Source: Bacillota bacterium (GTDB taxonomy: Bacteria > Bacillota > Clostridia > Peptostreptococcales > Acidaminobacteraceae). From it: a stretch of DNA of 64,000 nt. Of the stretch, positions 8,261-17,115 are shown piece after piece; within the stretch, counting starts at the first letter, position 1; the number at the start of each line of letters is the position of its first letter. The stretch is taken from assembly GCA_025210655.1 (NCBI GenBank), contig JAOARG010000003.1, forward strand, positions 61,749 through 125,748, written 5' to 3'. The position numbers and the translations under genes were made by a program. The notes under the pieces were generated by a model. The model had not been told where the DNA came from and made no database searches. It saw only the letters and a program-made list of their open reading frames with translations.

Positions 8261-9043
8261 TTATATATAGAACTTCTCAAGTAATTTATCAACGATAATC
8301 TTAGCAGACTCTTTTGGAGTAGCTTCGTAAACCTTACCAGCAGTCTTAGCTCCTTTAGTAAATGACTTCTTAACTTTTGTTGGAGAACCTTTAAGACCCA
8401 TTTTAGCTACATCTGCGTCAATATCATCAAATCCCCAAGTAAGGATTTCTTTTTCTCTATAAGCATCTAAAACTCCACCTACAGACATGTATCTTGGCTC
8501 ATTAAGCTCAGATAAAGTTGTTATTAAGCAAGGGAATTCTACTTGTAATCTATGGTATCCATCTTCGAAAGCTCTTTTAACGATTAGGCTATCGTTACTT
8601 TTTTCAATTTCATCAACGTATGAAATTTGTGGTAAATCAAGGTGCTCAGCAATCTGTGGTCCAACCTGTGCAGTATCACCATCGATAGCTTGTCTACCAG
8701 TTATGATTAGATCATAATCCATTTTCTTAACTGCAGCAGCTAAAGCTGTTGAAGTTGCAAGTGTATCAGCACCAGCAAATACTCTATCAGTTAATAATAC
8801 AGCTTTGTCTACACCCATAGCTAGAGCTTCTCTTAAAGCTTTTTCAGCTTGAGGAGGTCCCATTGTAATAGCAGTGATGTTAGCACCATATTGATCTTTT
8901 AATCTTAAAGCTGCTTCTAATCCAGCCTTATCATCTGGGTTAATAATACTTGGTACACCATCTCTAATAAGAGTACCTGTTTTTGGATCTAATTTTACTT
9001 CTGTTGTATCAGGAACTTGTTTTATACAAACTACAATATTCAT
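8261..9043 (-). CDS. etfB: electron transfer flavoprotein subunit beta
   Basis: 260 residues beginning MNIVVCIKQVPDTTEVKLD, the standard EtfB N-terminus. It continues with DLIITGRQAIDGDTAQVGPQ and SELNEPRYMSVGG, which are conserved EtfB segments contacting AMP/FAD. It forms the EtfAB heterodimer with the next gene. It sits 14 bp after the acyl-CoA dehydrogenase gene, in the order bcd-etfB-etfA found in clostridial butyrate operons. RBS AGGGAGG. Confidence 0.96.
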   Translation of the reverse strand: MNIVVCIKQVPDTTEVKLDPKTGTLIRDGVPSIINPDDKAGLEAALRLKDQYGANITAITMGPPQAEKALREALAMGVDKAVLLTDRVFAGADTLATSTALAAAVKKMDYDLIITGRQAIDGDTAQVGPQIAEHLDLPQISYVDEIEKSNDSLIVKRAFEDGYHRLQVEFPCLITTLSELNEPRYMSVGGVLDAYREKEILTWGFDDIDADVAKMGLKGSPTKVKKSFTKGAKTAGKVYEATPKESAKIIVDKLLEKFYI

Positions 9044-9057
9044 CTATAATTACCTCC

Positions 9058-10197
9058 CTATCTTAGTAAGTTTCCAGCTATAACCATTCTTTGTACTTCT
9101 GAAGTACCCTCGTAGATCTCAGTGATCTTAGCATCTCTCATCATTCTCTCAACTGGGTATTCTCTAGTATATCCGTATCCACCATGTAATTGAACACACT
9201 TAGTAGTAACTTCCATAGCAGTCTCAGCAGCAATTAATTTAGCTCTCGCAGCGTCAACAGTGTAAGGAGCTTTTGCATCCTTCTTGCATGCAGCTTTATA
9301 AACTAATAATCTTGCAGCTTCAATCTTAGCATCTAAATCAGCTAAAACAAATTGAGTATTTTGGAATTTAGAAATCGATCTTCCGAACTGCTTTCTTTCT
9401 TTTACATATTCAACTGTTGCATCTAAAGCACCTTGAGCAATACCAAGAGCCTGTGCAGCGATACCAATTCTACCACCATCAAGAGTCTTCATAGCAATCT
9501 TGAATCCTCTACCTTCTTTTCCTAGCATATTGCTAGCAGGAACTCTACAATCTTCAAAGATTAGCTCACAAGTAGCAGAACCTTTGATACCAAGCTTAAG
9601 CTCTTTTTTACCAATTGAGAAACCAGGAGTATCAGCTTCAATAATAAATGCAGTGATTCCTTTAAGACCAGCAGATTTATCAGTCATAGCGAAGATAATA
9701 TATACATCTGCATAACCTGCATTTGTAATGAATATCTTAGAACCATTAATGATGTAATCATCTCCATCTTTAACAGCTACAGTTTGCTGTGAAGCAGCAT
9801 CAGTACCAGCATTAGGCTCAGTTAAACCAAAAGCACCTAATTTTTTACCTGAAGCTAAATCACTTAAGTATCTTTCTTTTTGATCTGGAGTACCAAACTC
9901 ATATATTGGAGCAGCTCCTAGTGAAGTATGAGCAGAAACTATAACACCTGTAGTAGCACAATGCTTAGATAATTCTTCTACAGCCATTGCGTACATTAAG
10001 TTGTTTCCACCTTGTCCTCCTATTTCCTTAGGATAAGGAATTCCTAGAAAACCAAACTTCTTTAACTTTTCAACTGTCTCTACTGGGAATTTTTCCTCTT
10101 CATCAACCTCAGCAGCATATGGTTTTACTTCATTAATTGCGAAATTTCTGTACATCTCTTGAAGTAAAACATACTCTTTACTTAAACCAAAATCCAT
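9058..10197 (-). CDS. bcd: short-chain acyl-CoA dehydrogenase (butyryl-CoA dehydrogenase type)
   Basis: 379 residues with all acyl-CoA dehydrogenase signatures: GAFGLTEPNAGTDA (flavin/substrate segment), ITNAGYADVYIIFA, the C-terminal RDAKITEIYEGTSEVQR containing the catalytic Glu, and QLHGGYGYTREYP. It interconverts a short-chain acyl-CoA (likely butyryl-CoA) and the 2-enoyl-CoA, exchanging electrons with the EtfAB encoded immediately downstream. RBS AAGGAGG. Butyryl specificity is inferred from the operon, not from residues. Confidence 0.93.
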   Translation of the reverse strand: MDFGLSKEYVLLQEMYRNFAINEVKPYAAEVDEEEKFPVETVEKLKKFGFLGIPYPKEIGGQGGNNLMYAMAVEELSKHCATTGVIVSAHTSLGAAPIYEFGTPDQKERYLSDLASGKKLGAFGLTEPNAGTDAASQQTVAVKDGDDYIINGSKIFITNAGYADVYIIFAMTDKSAGLKGITAFIIEADTPGFSIGKKELKLGIKGSATCELIFEDCRVPASNMLGKEGRGFKIAMKTLDGGRIGIAAQALGIAQGALDATVEYVKERKQFGRSISKFQNTQFVLADLDAKIEAARLLVYKAACKKDAKAPYTVDAARAKLIAAETAMEVTTKCVQLHGGYGYTREYPVERMMRDAKITEIYEGTSEVQRMVIAGNLLR

Positions 10198-10265
10198 ATT
10201 AAACTTCCTCCTTAAATTTTATATGTTATCCAAGACTGTTAATACTTTAACATTTTTCTACAAAT

Positions 10266-10297
10266 GATTACCATAAGCCCTTCAACTTATGGTAATC
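10266..10297. promoter_or_regulatory. intercistronic hairpin between maoC-like gene and bcd
   Basis: A 12-bp perfect stem (GATTACCATAAG and complement, 8-nt loop) lies 10 bp past the hydratase stop. No U-run follows on the minus strand, so it is more likely an mRNA-stability or partial-termination element than a full terminator. Confidence 0.5.
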
Positions 10298-10306
10298 AAT
10301 TATTGA

Positions 10307-10723
10307 TTATCTTGGAGGCATTACCTTCGCTACACCTTCTAATACAATTTTATTATCCTGGTTGTAGCATGTTGTTTTTAATTTTAATCTGTTTTTCTCT
10401 TCATTTCGCTCTATAACTTCTACCTCAGCTTTGATTGTGTCTCCAAACTTTACTGGTGCAGTAAATCTCAATTCCTGACCCATATATATAGTTCCAGGTC
10501 CAGGTAATTGAACACCAAGTACAGCTGAAACTAATCCTGCTGTAAGCATGCCGTGAGCAATTCTACCTTTAAACATAGTATCTTTTGATACTTCTTCATT
10601 AATGTGGGCTGGATTAATATCTCCAGTAATACCAGCATATAGATAAACGTCTGTTTCAGTTATTGTTTTTTGAAAAAACGCCTTATCACCAACACTGATT
10701 TGATCGATAGTTTTACCTTTCAT
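10307..10723 (-). CDS. MaoC-family (R)-specific enoyl-CoA hydratase (PhaJ-like)
   Basis: 138 residues, a single hot-dog fold. The hydratase-2 motif is visible: YAGITGDINPAH with the Asp/His pair at about D35 and H40, then FKGRIAHGMLTAGL. Family members hydrate 2-enoyl-CoA to (R)-3-hydroxyacyl-CoA. It occupies the position where clostridial butyrate operons usually have crotonase (crt), which makes the (S) isomer. No crotonase gene is in the window. It is 18 bp downstream of thiolase with RBS TTGGAGG. A likely role is to feed (R)-3-hydroxybutyryl-CoA into crotonyl-CoA, or the reverse. Confidence 0.88.
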   Translation of the reverse strand: MKGKTIDQISVGDKAFFQKTITETDVYLYAGITGDINPAHINEEVSKDTMFKGRIAHGMLTAGLVSAVLGVQLPGPGTIYMGQELRFTAPVKFGDTIKAEVEVIERNEEKNRLKLKTTCYNQDNKIVLEGVAKVMPPR

Positions 10724-10741
10724 GTAATAACCTCCAATTAA

Positions 10742-11920
10742 TTATCTTTTTACAATAAGTGATTCTCCCATACCACCACCGATACATAAAGTAGCTAGGC
10801 CGTATTTAGAATCTCTTTTTTGCATTTCATATAATAATGTAACTAGTATTCTAGCTCCACTGCATCCAATTGGATGTCCTAGGGCTATTGCTCCACCATT
10901 TACATTAACAATATCAGTATTAAAACCTAAATCCTCAACTACTGCTAAAGATTGAGCTGCAAAAGCTTCATTAGCTTCAATTAAATCAAGATCCTTTACT
11001 TCAAGATTAGCTTTTTCTAGAGCCTTTCTTGTAGCAGGAATTGGTCCTGTACCCATGATACTTGGATCAACGCCAGCACTAGCATGTGAAACTACTGTTG
11101 CGATTGGCTTGATTCCTAGCTCATCAGCTTTTTCCTTTGACATTATTACTAAAGCTGCTGCACCATCATTAATTCCAGATGCATTACCAGCTGTTACTGA
11201 TCCTTCTTTTCTGAAGGCAGGTCTAAGTTTTCCTAATCCTTCAATTGTAGCATCAGCCTTAATATATTCATCATCTTTGAAGATTAGTGGATCTTTCTTT
11301 CTTCTTGGTACTTCAACAGCAACAATCTCATCAGCAAATCTACCTTCTTCCCTTGCTTTAGCAGCCCTTGTTTGACTTACAAAAGCAAAGTTGTCTTGAG
11401 CTTCCCTAGTTAAGTTCCATTGATCCACTACGTTCTCCGCAGTTATTCCCATATGATAATTATTCATTGCACAAGTTAATCCATCGTTAACCATTGTATC
11501 TACTACTTTTCCGTCACCCATTCTTTGGCCCCATCTCTGAGTTTTCAAAGCATAAGATGAGCGTGACATGTTTTCCATACCACCTGCAACAACAATATCA
11601 TTGTCACCAGCAATAATTGACTGTACAGCCATAGAAACTGTCTTAAGACCTGATCCACAAATCATATTTACTGTAGTAGCTGGACACGAATTAGGAATAC
11701 CAGCTTTTAATGTTGCTTGTCTAGCTGGTCCTTGTCCTAGCGCTGCTTGTAATACATTACCCATAAGTACTTCGTCTACCATCTCTGGTTGAACTTTTGC
11801 TCTATTTAAAGCTTCCTTTATTACTGTAGCTCCTAAATCTGTAACTTCTACATCCTTTAAACTTCCACCGAAAGATCCAATTGCAGTTCTAACTGCACTT
11901 GCTATTACTACTTCTTTCAT
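10742..11920 (-). CDS. thl: acetyl-CoA C-acetyltransferase (thiolase)
   Basis: 392 residues from the chosen ATG, placed six bases after GGAGGG; an in-frame TTG two codons upstream is possible but less well spaced. Thiolase motifs: [10 protein letters not shown] with the acyl-accepting Cys near residue 88, [23 protein letters not shown] with the catalytic His, and [10 protein letters not shown] with the second Cys. It condenses two acetyl-CoA to acetoacetyl-CoA or cleaves the reverse way. It lies between hbd and the MaoC hydratase on one transcript driven by the sigma-54 promoter at 12872-12889. Confidence 0.95.
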   Translation of the reverse strand: MKEVVIASAVRTAIGSFGGSLKDVEVTDLGATVIKEALNRAKVQPEMVDEVLMGNVLQAALGQGPARQATLKAGIPNSCPATTVNMICGSGLKTVSMAVQSIIAGDNDIVVAGGMENMSRSSYALKTQRWGQRMGDGKVVDTMVNDGLTCAMNNYHMGITAENVVDQWNLTREAQDNFAFVSQTRAAKAREEGRFADEIVAVEVPRRKKDPLIFKDDEYIKADATIEGLGKLRPAFRKEGSVTAGNASGINDGAAALVIMSKEKADELGIKPIATVVSHASAGVDPSIMGTGPIPATRKALEKANLEVKDLDLIEANEAFAAQSLAVVEDLGFNTDIVNVNGGAIALGHPIGCSGARILVTLLYEMQKRDSKYGLATLCIGGGMGESLIVKR

Positions 11921-11981
11921 GTGCAACCCTCCAATAATTTTTATTAAACCCCATCAATTGTGACAAAACCCTGTTAACTAA

Positions 11982-12830
11982 TTACTTACTGTAGTCGAAG
12001 AATCCTTTAGCAGTTTTTCTTCCTAACATTCCACCTCTAACCATTTTCCTAAGTAAAGGATGAGGTCTATATTTAGAATCACCAAATTCTTCATATAATA
12101 CTTCCATTATTGCAAGATTTACATCATTTCCGATTAAATCAGCTAGCGCTAAAGGTCCGATAGGATGATTAGCTCCAAGCTTCATTGCATTGTCAATATC
12201 TTCAGCAGTAGCAACACCATCTGCTAATATACCAACCGCCTCATTAATCATCGGAATAAGAATTCTGTTAACCACAAATCCTGGTGCTTCTTCTACCTTT
12301 ACAGGTACTTTAGAAACCTTCTCAGAAAGTGCAACAATCTTATCAGTTACTTCTTTTGAAGTAGCTATTCCGTTAATTACTTCAATCAGCTTCATAACTG
12401 GAACTGGATTAAAGAAATGCATTCCAATTACCTTATCTGGTCTTCCAGTAGCCATAGCAACTTCAGTTATTGATAATGAAGATGTGTTTGTAGCTAGTAT
12501 CGCATCCTCTTTTGCAACTTTATCTAAATCAGCGAAGATTTTTTTCTTAATCTCCATATTTTCAGTAGCTGCTTCAATAATAAGATCACAATCAGAAAGA
12601 GCACTATTTTCTAGACTTCCAGAAACTCTTGAAAGAACTTCTTCCTTTTGCTCTTCAGTGATTTTCTCTTTTTTAACTTTTCTTGCTAATGCCTTGTCTA
12701 TTGAAGCTAGTCCTTTGTCAAGAAACTCTTGAGAAATTTCTTTTATAACTACTTCAATACCATTTTCAGCCATTACCTGTGCTATTCCAGCACCCATTGT
12801 ACCTGATCCAATTACACCTATCTTTTGCAT
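11982..12830 (-). CDS. hbd: 3-hydroxybutyryl-CoA dehydrogenase
   Basis: 282 residues. N-terminal NAD-binding [14 protein letters not shown], the catalytic-His segment [21 protein letters not shown], and a C-terminal 3HCDH domain with [12 protein letters not shown]. This family is specific for (S)-3-hydroxyacyl-CoA. An upstream in-frame extension exists to 12956, but it has no family similarity. The ATG at 12830 with GGGGTGA upstream gives the normal length. First gene of the hbd-thl-maoC(-bcd-etfBA) run. Confidence 0.95.
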   Translation of the reverse strand: MQKIGVIGSGTMGAGIAQVMAENGIEVVIKEISQEFLDKGLASIDKALARKVKKEKITEEQKEEVLSRVSGSLENSALSDCDLIIEAATENMEIKKKIFADLDKVAKEDAILATNTSSLSITEVAMATGRPDKVIGMHFFNPVPVMKLIEVINGIATSKEVTDKIVALSEKVSKVPVKVEEAPGFVVNRILIPMINEAVGILADGVATAEDIDNAMKLGANHPIGPLALADLIGNDVNLAIMEVLYEEFGDSKYRPHPLLRKMVRGGMLGRKTAKGFFDYSK

Positions 12831-12871
12831 AAATTTCACCCCTACTACTAATCTAGTTACGCATATAATTA

Positions 12872-12889
12872 AAGCAAGATGCGTGCCAA
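12872..12889 (-). promoter_or_regulatory. sigma-54 (-24/-12) promoter of hbd operon
   Basis: Minus strand TTGGCACGCATCTTGCT matches the full sigma-54 consensus (YTGGCACG-N4-TTGCW). It is about 42 bp before the hbd ATG. Confidence 0.93.
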
Positions 12890-13218
12890 CTTTTAAATTT
12901 GTTAAAAATTTATCACATCGATTTCTACAATCCTGTTCACAAGCGACTTTGAACATGATATACTTTTGGAAAACGTTTTATCCACCTTTATTCCAACAAA
13001 AGATGAATTTTGTAAATTTATTTTACACTTTTGATCATATTCTCTCAAAAGCCTTATAACACTTGCTTCCAAAAGATGTGTAAATATTTTTAACAGTGTA
13101 TATATATTTTACACTCATTTTTGTGCTTTTAATCAAAAATGTATATTTTTTTTACTATAATAATTTTAATCTCCCTATTTTAAATAAACTGGGGGATTTT
13201 TTTAAGGTTTATTATAAT
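12890..13218. other. gene-free upstream region of hbd with candidate operator palindromes
   Basis: No coding sequence is credible here. There is a GTAAA-N5-TTTAC palindrome at about 13013-13027 and GTGTA-N9-TACAC at about 13099-13117. Either could be a binding site; the TGTAA..TTACA form resembles the variable-spacing CcpA sites described in solventogenic clostridia. TGTTA-N6-TATCA at 12900-12915 is a one-mismatch copy of the enhancer palindromes near 5083-5123. GGAAAACGTTT occurs here (about 12968) and also near 5047 by the other sigma-54 promoter. Confidence 0.4.
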
Positions 13219-13260
13219 AAAAAAATCGCAAAATACCTTAATCGTATTTTGCGATTTTTT
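13219..13260. terminator. bidirectional terminator after arsR-like gene
   Basis: A 17-bp perfect stem (AAAAAATCGCAAAATAC and complement) with A-run and T-run on its two sides, just past the stop codon of the ArsR-family gene. Confidence 0.88.
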
Positions 13261-13263
13261 ACT

Positions 13264-13659
13264 CTATGATGAACATTTACAGCTCTTAATATGTTTTACA
13301 ACTCCAGATCTATCTAACTTAATATCATCTGAGTTGTATCCTGACTTAAGATAAATATCTAAATTATTTTTGTCTTCTAAAAATTTTTCCTCTGTATCAA
13401 GTACATTATCTAACTCTATAAGAAGATTTTTATACTTTTCATTAAAATCATCAGCTATCCTATAGTAAATAAACTGCTGATCCTTATAAAAATCCAAAAC
13501 TCCAATATTTTTCATTTTAGATAAATGTCTTGAAAGATTTGATTGATTAATCTCTAGTAAAGCTTCAATCTCACATACACACAAATCTTTTTTTCTTAAA
13601 AGATTGTATATTCTTAACCTATTTTCATCACTAAAAACCTTAAAAACTCCTAAAATCAT
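13264..13659 (-). CDS. ArsR-family winged-helix regulator
   Basis: 131 residues. The winged helix is visible: FSDENRLRIYNLL, then KDLCVCEIEALLEINQSNLSRHLSKMKNIGVL, then YYRI. CVCE in the third helix matches the thiol metal site (CVC) of ArsR-type arsenic sensors, and the C-terminus carries another cysteine cluster (SCKCSS). It is probably a repressor responding to a thiophilic ion. It lies downstream of a hydrolase and a NERD-like gene, with no arsenic-resistance gene nearby. RBS TAGGAGA. Confidence 0.88.
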   Translation of the reverse strand: MILGVFKVFSDENRLRIYNLLRKKDLCVCEIEALLEINQSNLSRHLSKMKNIGVLDFYKDQQFIYYRIADDFNEKYKNLLIELDNVLDTEEKFLEDKNNLDIYLKSGYNSDDIKLDRSGVVKHIKSCKCSS

Positions 13660-13687
13660 AATTATTCTCCTAGCATCCTAATTTTCT

Positions 13688-14230
13688 CTACTTAATCAGC
13701 TTAGAAATATTCTTAAATACTTCTGAACCTGAAAATCTAGTTAATTCAAACAAAATAGATTCTATAGTAGTAATTATTGCACCCTCTGACCTTAATCTTT
13801 CGATAGCAATATTCTTATCATTTTCTTTCCTAGATGAAACTGCATCCTCCACAATTACAGGAATAAGTCCTGCTTCAATCATATCAATTGCAGTTTGCAT
13901 AACACATATATGAGTTTCTATTCCAGAAATTATTACATACTTCTTATTTTTCGAAAAAATAGCATCATTAAGAATCCTCTCATCCAGACAGCTGAATGAT
14001 TTTTTTTCTAAGGGATTATAGTCTACAACTACCGAACTAACAGATTCTACGGTTTCACCTAGACCTTTTCTGTATTGCTCTGATACAACTACAGGTATAT
14101 CCAAGTAAGCTAATCCCTTTGCAAGTTTAACTATACCTTCTTCAACTTTATCAGCTTCATACATATGGGGTAAAAGCTTTCCTTGTACATCAATAACAAG
14201 ACCAATTACTTCATCTTTCTTTATTCTCAT
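13688..14230 (-). CDS. isochorismatase-family cysteine hydrolase
   Basis: 180 residues with the family triad: Asp in LVIDVQGKL (about D14), Lys in LEKKSFSC (about K77), and Cys in ISGIETHICV (about C109). These alpha/beta hydrolases cleave amides or ethers such as isochorismate, nicotinamide or ureidoacrylate. The THICVMQTA version is common in uncharacterised YcaC/ISOC-type proteins, so the substrate is unknown. Start codon overlaps the upstream gene's stop as ATGA, with GAGGTGATTAG as RBS, so the two are translationally coupled. Confidence 0.87.
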   Translation of the reverse strand: MRIKKDEVIGLVIDVQGKLLPHMYEADKVEEGIVKLAKGLAYLDIPVVVSEQYRKGLGETVESVSSVVVDYNPLEKKSFSCLDERILNDAIFSKNKKYVIISGIETHICVMQTAIDMIEAGLIPVIVEDAVSSRKENDKNIAIERLRSEGAIITTIESILFELTRFSGSEVFKNISKLIK

Positions 14231-14925
14231 CTAATCACCTCATAACTTGCTAAATTAATTTTATTAATATCTACTTGATTTAATACTTCATTATTCATCC
14301 TATCAAATAATTTTTCAACATCCTTGATGTGACTAATCAATGACTCTCCTTCTAATTGGATTATTGAATAATCATTTATATAAATATTAACTGGGTCCAA
14401 TTGAATTTTTTCTCCAGTATTTGACTTAACTAAAGATTTAAAAGCTTTTGTTATATCTTTCATTTCATATAACGGATTATTAATTTCTCTAACTGATTTC
14501 TTGGTATTTTTCCCATTAATATCATGAGTTAGTTTGTCATTATTACCATCACCTGTAATAATACCTCTAGCAGCATCAAACTTCACATAATAGTTTCCAG
14601 TTTTAGATAATACTAAATATTCCATATGAAATTGCTCATTCTTATAAAGAAATCTTACATCTCTAAATATTCTTCCTTCTTTAAAATACTCATATAGTTT
14701 TTTCTCTACCAGTACTCTATTATCTATTTTTGTTTTTTTAGAATAAAACCCGGTAGCCATTACAATACTTAATATAATTATTGCAAAGCTAAACAAAAGA
14801 TTTGGAAACTTTAAAAAAAATAATGACACAAATGCAAAAAGTAAGGTTACTCCACTTATCTTATAATAAAGACCGTATTTCTTAAGCATTCTACTTTGAC
14901 TATTTGACATCTCATATGCTTTCAT
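14227..14925 (-). CDS. membrane-anchored NERD-like protein
   Basis: 232 residues. Two hydrophobic helices near the N-terminus (about residues 22-42 and 45-60) precede a soluble domain. That domain contains EYLVLSKTGNYYVKFDAARGIITGD and INNPLYEMKDI, which resemble the beta-strands and NP[LI]xQ end of nuclease-related NERD domains. The typical D/E-x-K nuclease residues are not clearly kept (VKFDAARG), so nuclease activity is doubtful. Coupled by ATGA to the isochorismatase-like gene. Confidence 0.6.
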   Translation of the reverse strand: MKAYEMSNSQSRMLKKYGLYYKISGVTLLFAFVSLFFLKFPNLLFSFAIIILSIVMATGFYSKKTKIDNRVLVEKKLYEYFKEGRIFRDVRFLYKNEQFHMEYLVLSKTGNYYVKFDAARGIITGDGNNDKLTHDINGKNTKKSVREINNPLYEMKDITKAFKSLVKSNTGEKIQLDPVNIYINDYSIIQLEGESLISHIKDVEKLFDRMNNEVLNQVDINKINLASYEVIR

Positions 14926-15029
14926 AATATCCTCCGAAGTTATTATTCTAGATTTGTAGGGTTATATAAAATTATAAAATAAATCATGATAAAAATACAG
15001 TATTTTTTTTAGCTAATTTATGTATTCTA

Positions 15030-16145
15030 TCAATATACTTTAATTCCTTTAGCATATACACTTTTAATATTTATGTTTTCGTCAAAAATGCATATGTCGC
15101 TAATGTAATTTTCTTTTAATTCTCCTATATCGTTCAACTTCAACATCTTTGCTGGATTTTTACTTACATAATTTATTGCATCTTCAATTGAAACAGAACT
15201 ATTTTCTACAAAATTATTAAGTCCTTTATTTATTTCTAAAATACTTCCTGCCAATGTACCATTTTCTAATGTTGCTTTATTCTCCTTAACTATTACATCT
15301 AGTTCCCCCAACTTATAGCTTCCATCAGCCATACCAGCTGCTTTCATCGAGTCACTTATTATAATAATTTTATCATTAGATTTCGTTCTTACTATCAATT
15401 CATAGAGATATCTATCGATATGGATATTGTCTGGTATTATTTCTACATAAACATCTTCAAGTAATCCAACTGATACTGCACCTGGTTTTCTATGATGAAT
15501 TCCCGTCATAGCATTGAATAAATGTGTGAAATTTTCACATCCATCTCTCACTGCTTTTAAAATTTCATCTTTACTACCATTGGTGTGACCTATGGAGGCA
15601 ATAATGTTAGTATTTTCCTTTAGATACTTTAAAAAAACACCATCCGAATCTTCCTCCGGAGCATATGTAACCATCTTAATAATATCCTTATACTTCTTAA
15701 TGAATTCTATATCAGGCTTTTTTTGATATTCTTTTTTATGGGCTCCCAACTTCTCCATTGAAATATATGGTCCTTCAAGATGAATTCCCAAAAACTTTGC
15801 TCCTTTTAAATCCTTATTATCAGGTAACTTATCAAACAGATTATCCAAAGTTTTATAATCACTTGTAACTGTTGTTCCTAAAAAAGATGTTACACCAGTT
15901 TTTACAATTTCTTTTGATATATTTTCTATACCTTTTTCGTCCATAGTATCAAAGCCCATTATTCCATGAATATGGGCATTAATAAATCCTGCTGATACAT
16001 AATTTCCCCTTGCATCAATTATTTCGGCATCCTTTGGTATCTTTTCTATATCTATTATTCCAATAATTCTATCATTAAAAAGTAGACCTTTATTTTCTAT
16101 GATTTTATTATCTCTTAAAATTTTACCATTAAGAATACACTTCAT
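15030..16145 (-). CDS. nagA: N-acetylglucosamine-6-phosphate deacetylase
   Basis: 371 residues of the amidohydrolase superfamily. Metal-site motifs: GFINAHIHG (H58, H60), HLEGPYIS (E124), SIGHTNGS (H187), THLFNAMTG (H208), and catalytic Asp in IISDSMKAAG (D265). It removes acetyl from GlcNAc-6-P, giving glucosamine-6-P. It is the last gene of the peptidoglycan-recycling operon. MurQ upstream makes GlcNAc-6-P from MurNAc-6-P, so NagA is the next step. The start codon overlaps the end of the upstream ABC gene; RBS GAAGGTGA. Confidence 0.95.
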   Translation of the reverse strand: MKCILNGKILRDNKIIENKGLLFNDRIIGIIDIEKIPKDAEIIDARGNYVSAGFINAHIHGIMGFDTMDEKGIENISKEIVKTGVTSFLGTTVTSDYKTLDNLFDKLPDNKDLKGAKFLGIHLEGPYISMEKLGAHKKEYQKKPDIEFIKKYKDIIKMVTYAPEEDSDGVFLKYLKENTNIIASIGHTNGSKDEILKAVRDGCENFTHLFNAMTGIHHRKPGAVSVGLLEDVYVEIIPDNIHIDRYLYELIVRTKSNDKIIIISDSMKAAGMADGSYKLGELDVIVKENKATLENGTLAGSILEINKGLNNFVENSSVSIEDAINYVSKNPAKMLKLNDIGELKENYISDICIFDENINIKSVYAKGIKVY

Positions 16146-17114
16146 TTAATCACCTTCATATAAGTGACATGCTACTTCATGTCCCTTCTCAAACACCTTG
16201 CTAATTGGCTTTTTACTCCTACATATATCCATTACATTGGGACACCTGGTATGGAAAGGGCAACCATTGGGTGGATTAACCGGACTAGGCACATCCCCTT
16301 CAAGTGGTTTGATTTCCATTTTCTTTTCAGGATCCAAATTAGGTACCGATGCTAAAAGAGCCTTAGTATATGGATGTCTTGGATTTGAGTATAAGTCATC
16401 TGTGTAGCCTTTTTCCACTATATTCCCCAAGTACATAACAGCAACCTTGTCACTTATATGCTTAACAACATTTAAATCATGGGAAATAAATAGATAAGTT
16501 AGCTTCATTTCCTTTTGTAGTTCAATTAGTAGATTAATTATTTGTGCTTGAATTGATACATCAAGAGCTGAAACAGGTTCATCAGCTACTACAAAAGCTG
16601 GTTTTGTTATCAATGCTCTCGCTATACTAATCCTTTGTCTTTGTCCTCCACTGAACTGGTGGGGATATCTATCAACATACTTTGCAGCTAATCCAACTTG
16701 ATCCATTATTTTTAATATTTCTTTATTTATTTGGCTTCTGGAGTATCCGGTATGGGTAATAAGGGGCTCCATCAATAGTTGTTCAACTGTCATTCTTGGA
16801 TTTAAAGAACTATAAGGATCTTGAAAAATAATTTGCATATCTTTTCTAAGTTTTCTCATCTGTTCCTTGTTGTAGTCCATAATATTTTTATTATTAAACA
16901 GTATTTCCCCTTCTGTCGGTTCGTGAAGTCTTAGTATTGCTCTTCCAGTGGTAGATTTTCCACATCCTGACTCTCCTACTAAAGAAAATGTCTGCATCTC
17001 ATCAAGGGACAAATTCACATTTTCAACTGCATGTACGTGACTGGAAACCCTATTGAAAACCCCTTCTCTAATCGGAAAGTATTTTTTTAAGTTTTTTACT
17101 TCTAATATACTCAT
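16146..17114 (-). CDS. oligopeptide-type ABC importer ATPase (OppF-like)
   Basis: 322 residues from ATG at 17114, chosen because GGGGAGG lies just upstream; a longer ORF begins five codons earlier. Walker A GESGCGKST, signature FSGGQRQR, Walker B FVVADEPVSALD, H-loop ISHD. The C-terminal oligopeptide-transporter extension has NPPNGCPFHTRCPN, a Cys cluster that in some Opp/Dpp ATPases binds an Fe-S cluster. It pairs with the OppD-like ATPase encoded one base upstream. Confidence 0.93.
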   Translation of the reverse strand: MSILEVKNLKKYFPIREGVFNRVSSHVHAVENVNLSLDEMQTFSLVGESGCGKSTTGRAILRLHEPTEGEILFNNKNIMDYNKEQMRKLRKDMQIIFQDPYSSLNPRMTVEQLLMEPLITHTGYSRSQINKEILKIMDQVGLAAKYVDRYPHQFSGGQRQRISIARALITKPAFVVADEPVSALDVSIQAQIINLLIELQKEMKLTYLFISHDLNVVKHISDKVAVMYLGNIVEKGYTDDLYSNPRHPYTKALLASVPNLDPEKKMEIKPLEGDVPSPVNPPNGCPFHTRCPNVMDICRSKKPISKVFEKGHEVACHLYEGD

Positions 17115-17115
17115 C

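Noticed and set aside
12831..12956. N-terminal extension of hbd
   Set aside because: The extra residues lack similarity to the dehydrogenase family and run through the sigma-54 promoter and leader; the ATG at 12830 has a good RBS.
12890..13218. Confident CcpA (cre) site upstream of hbd
   Set aside because: The TGTAA..TTACA palindromes fit only the loose variable-spacing form in very AT-rich DNA; recorded as a possibility, not a call.
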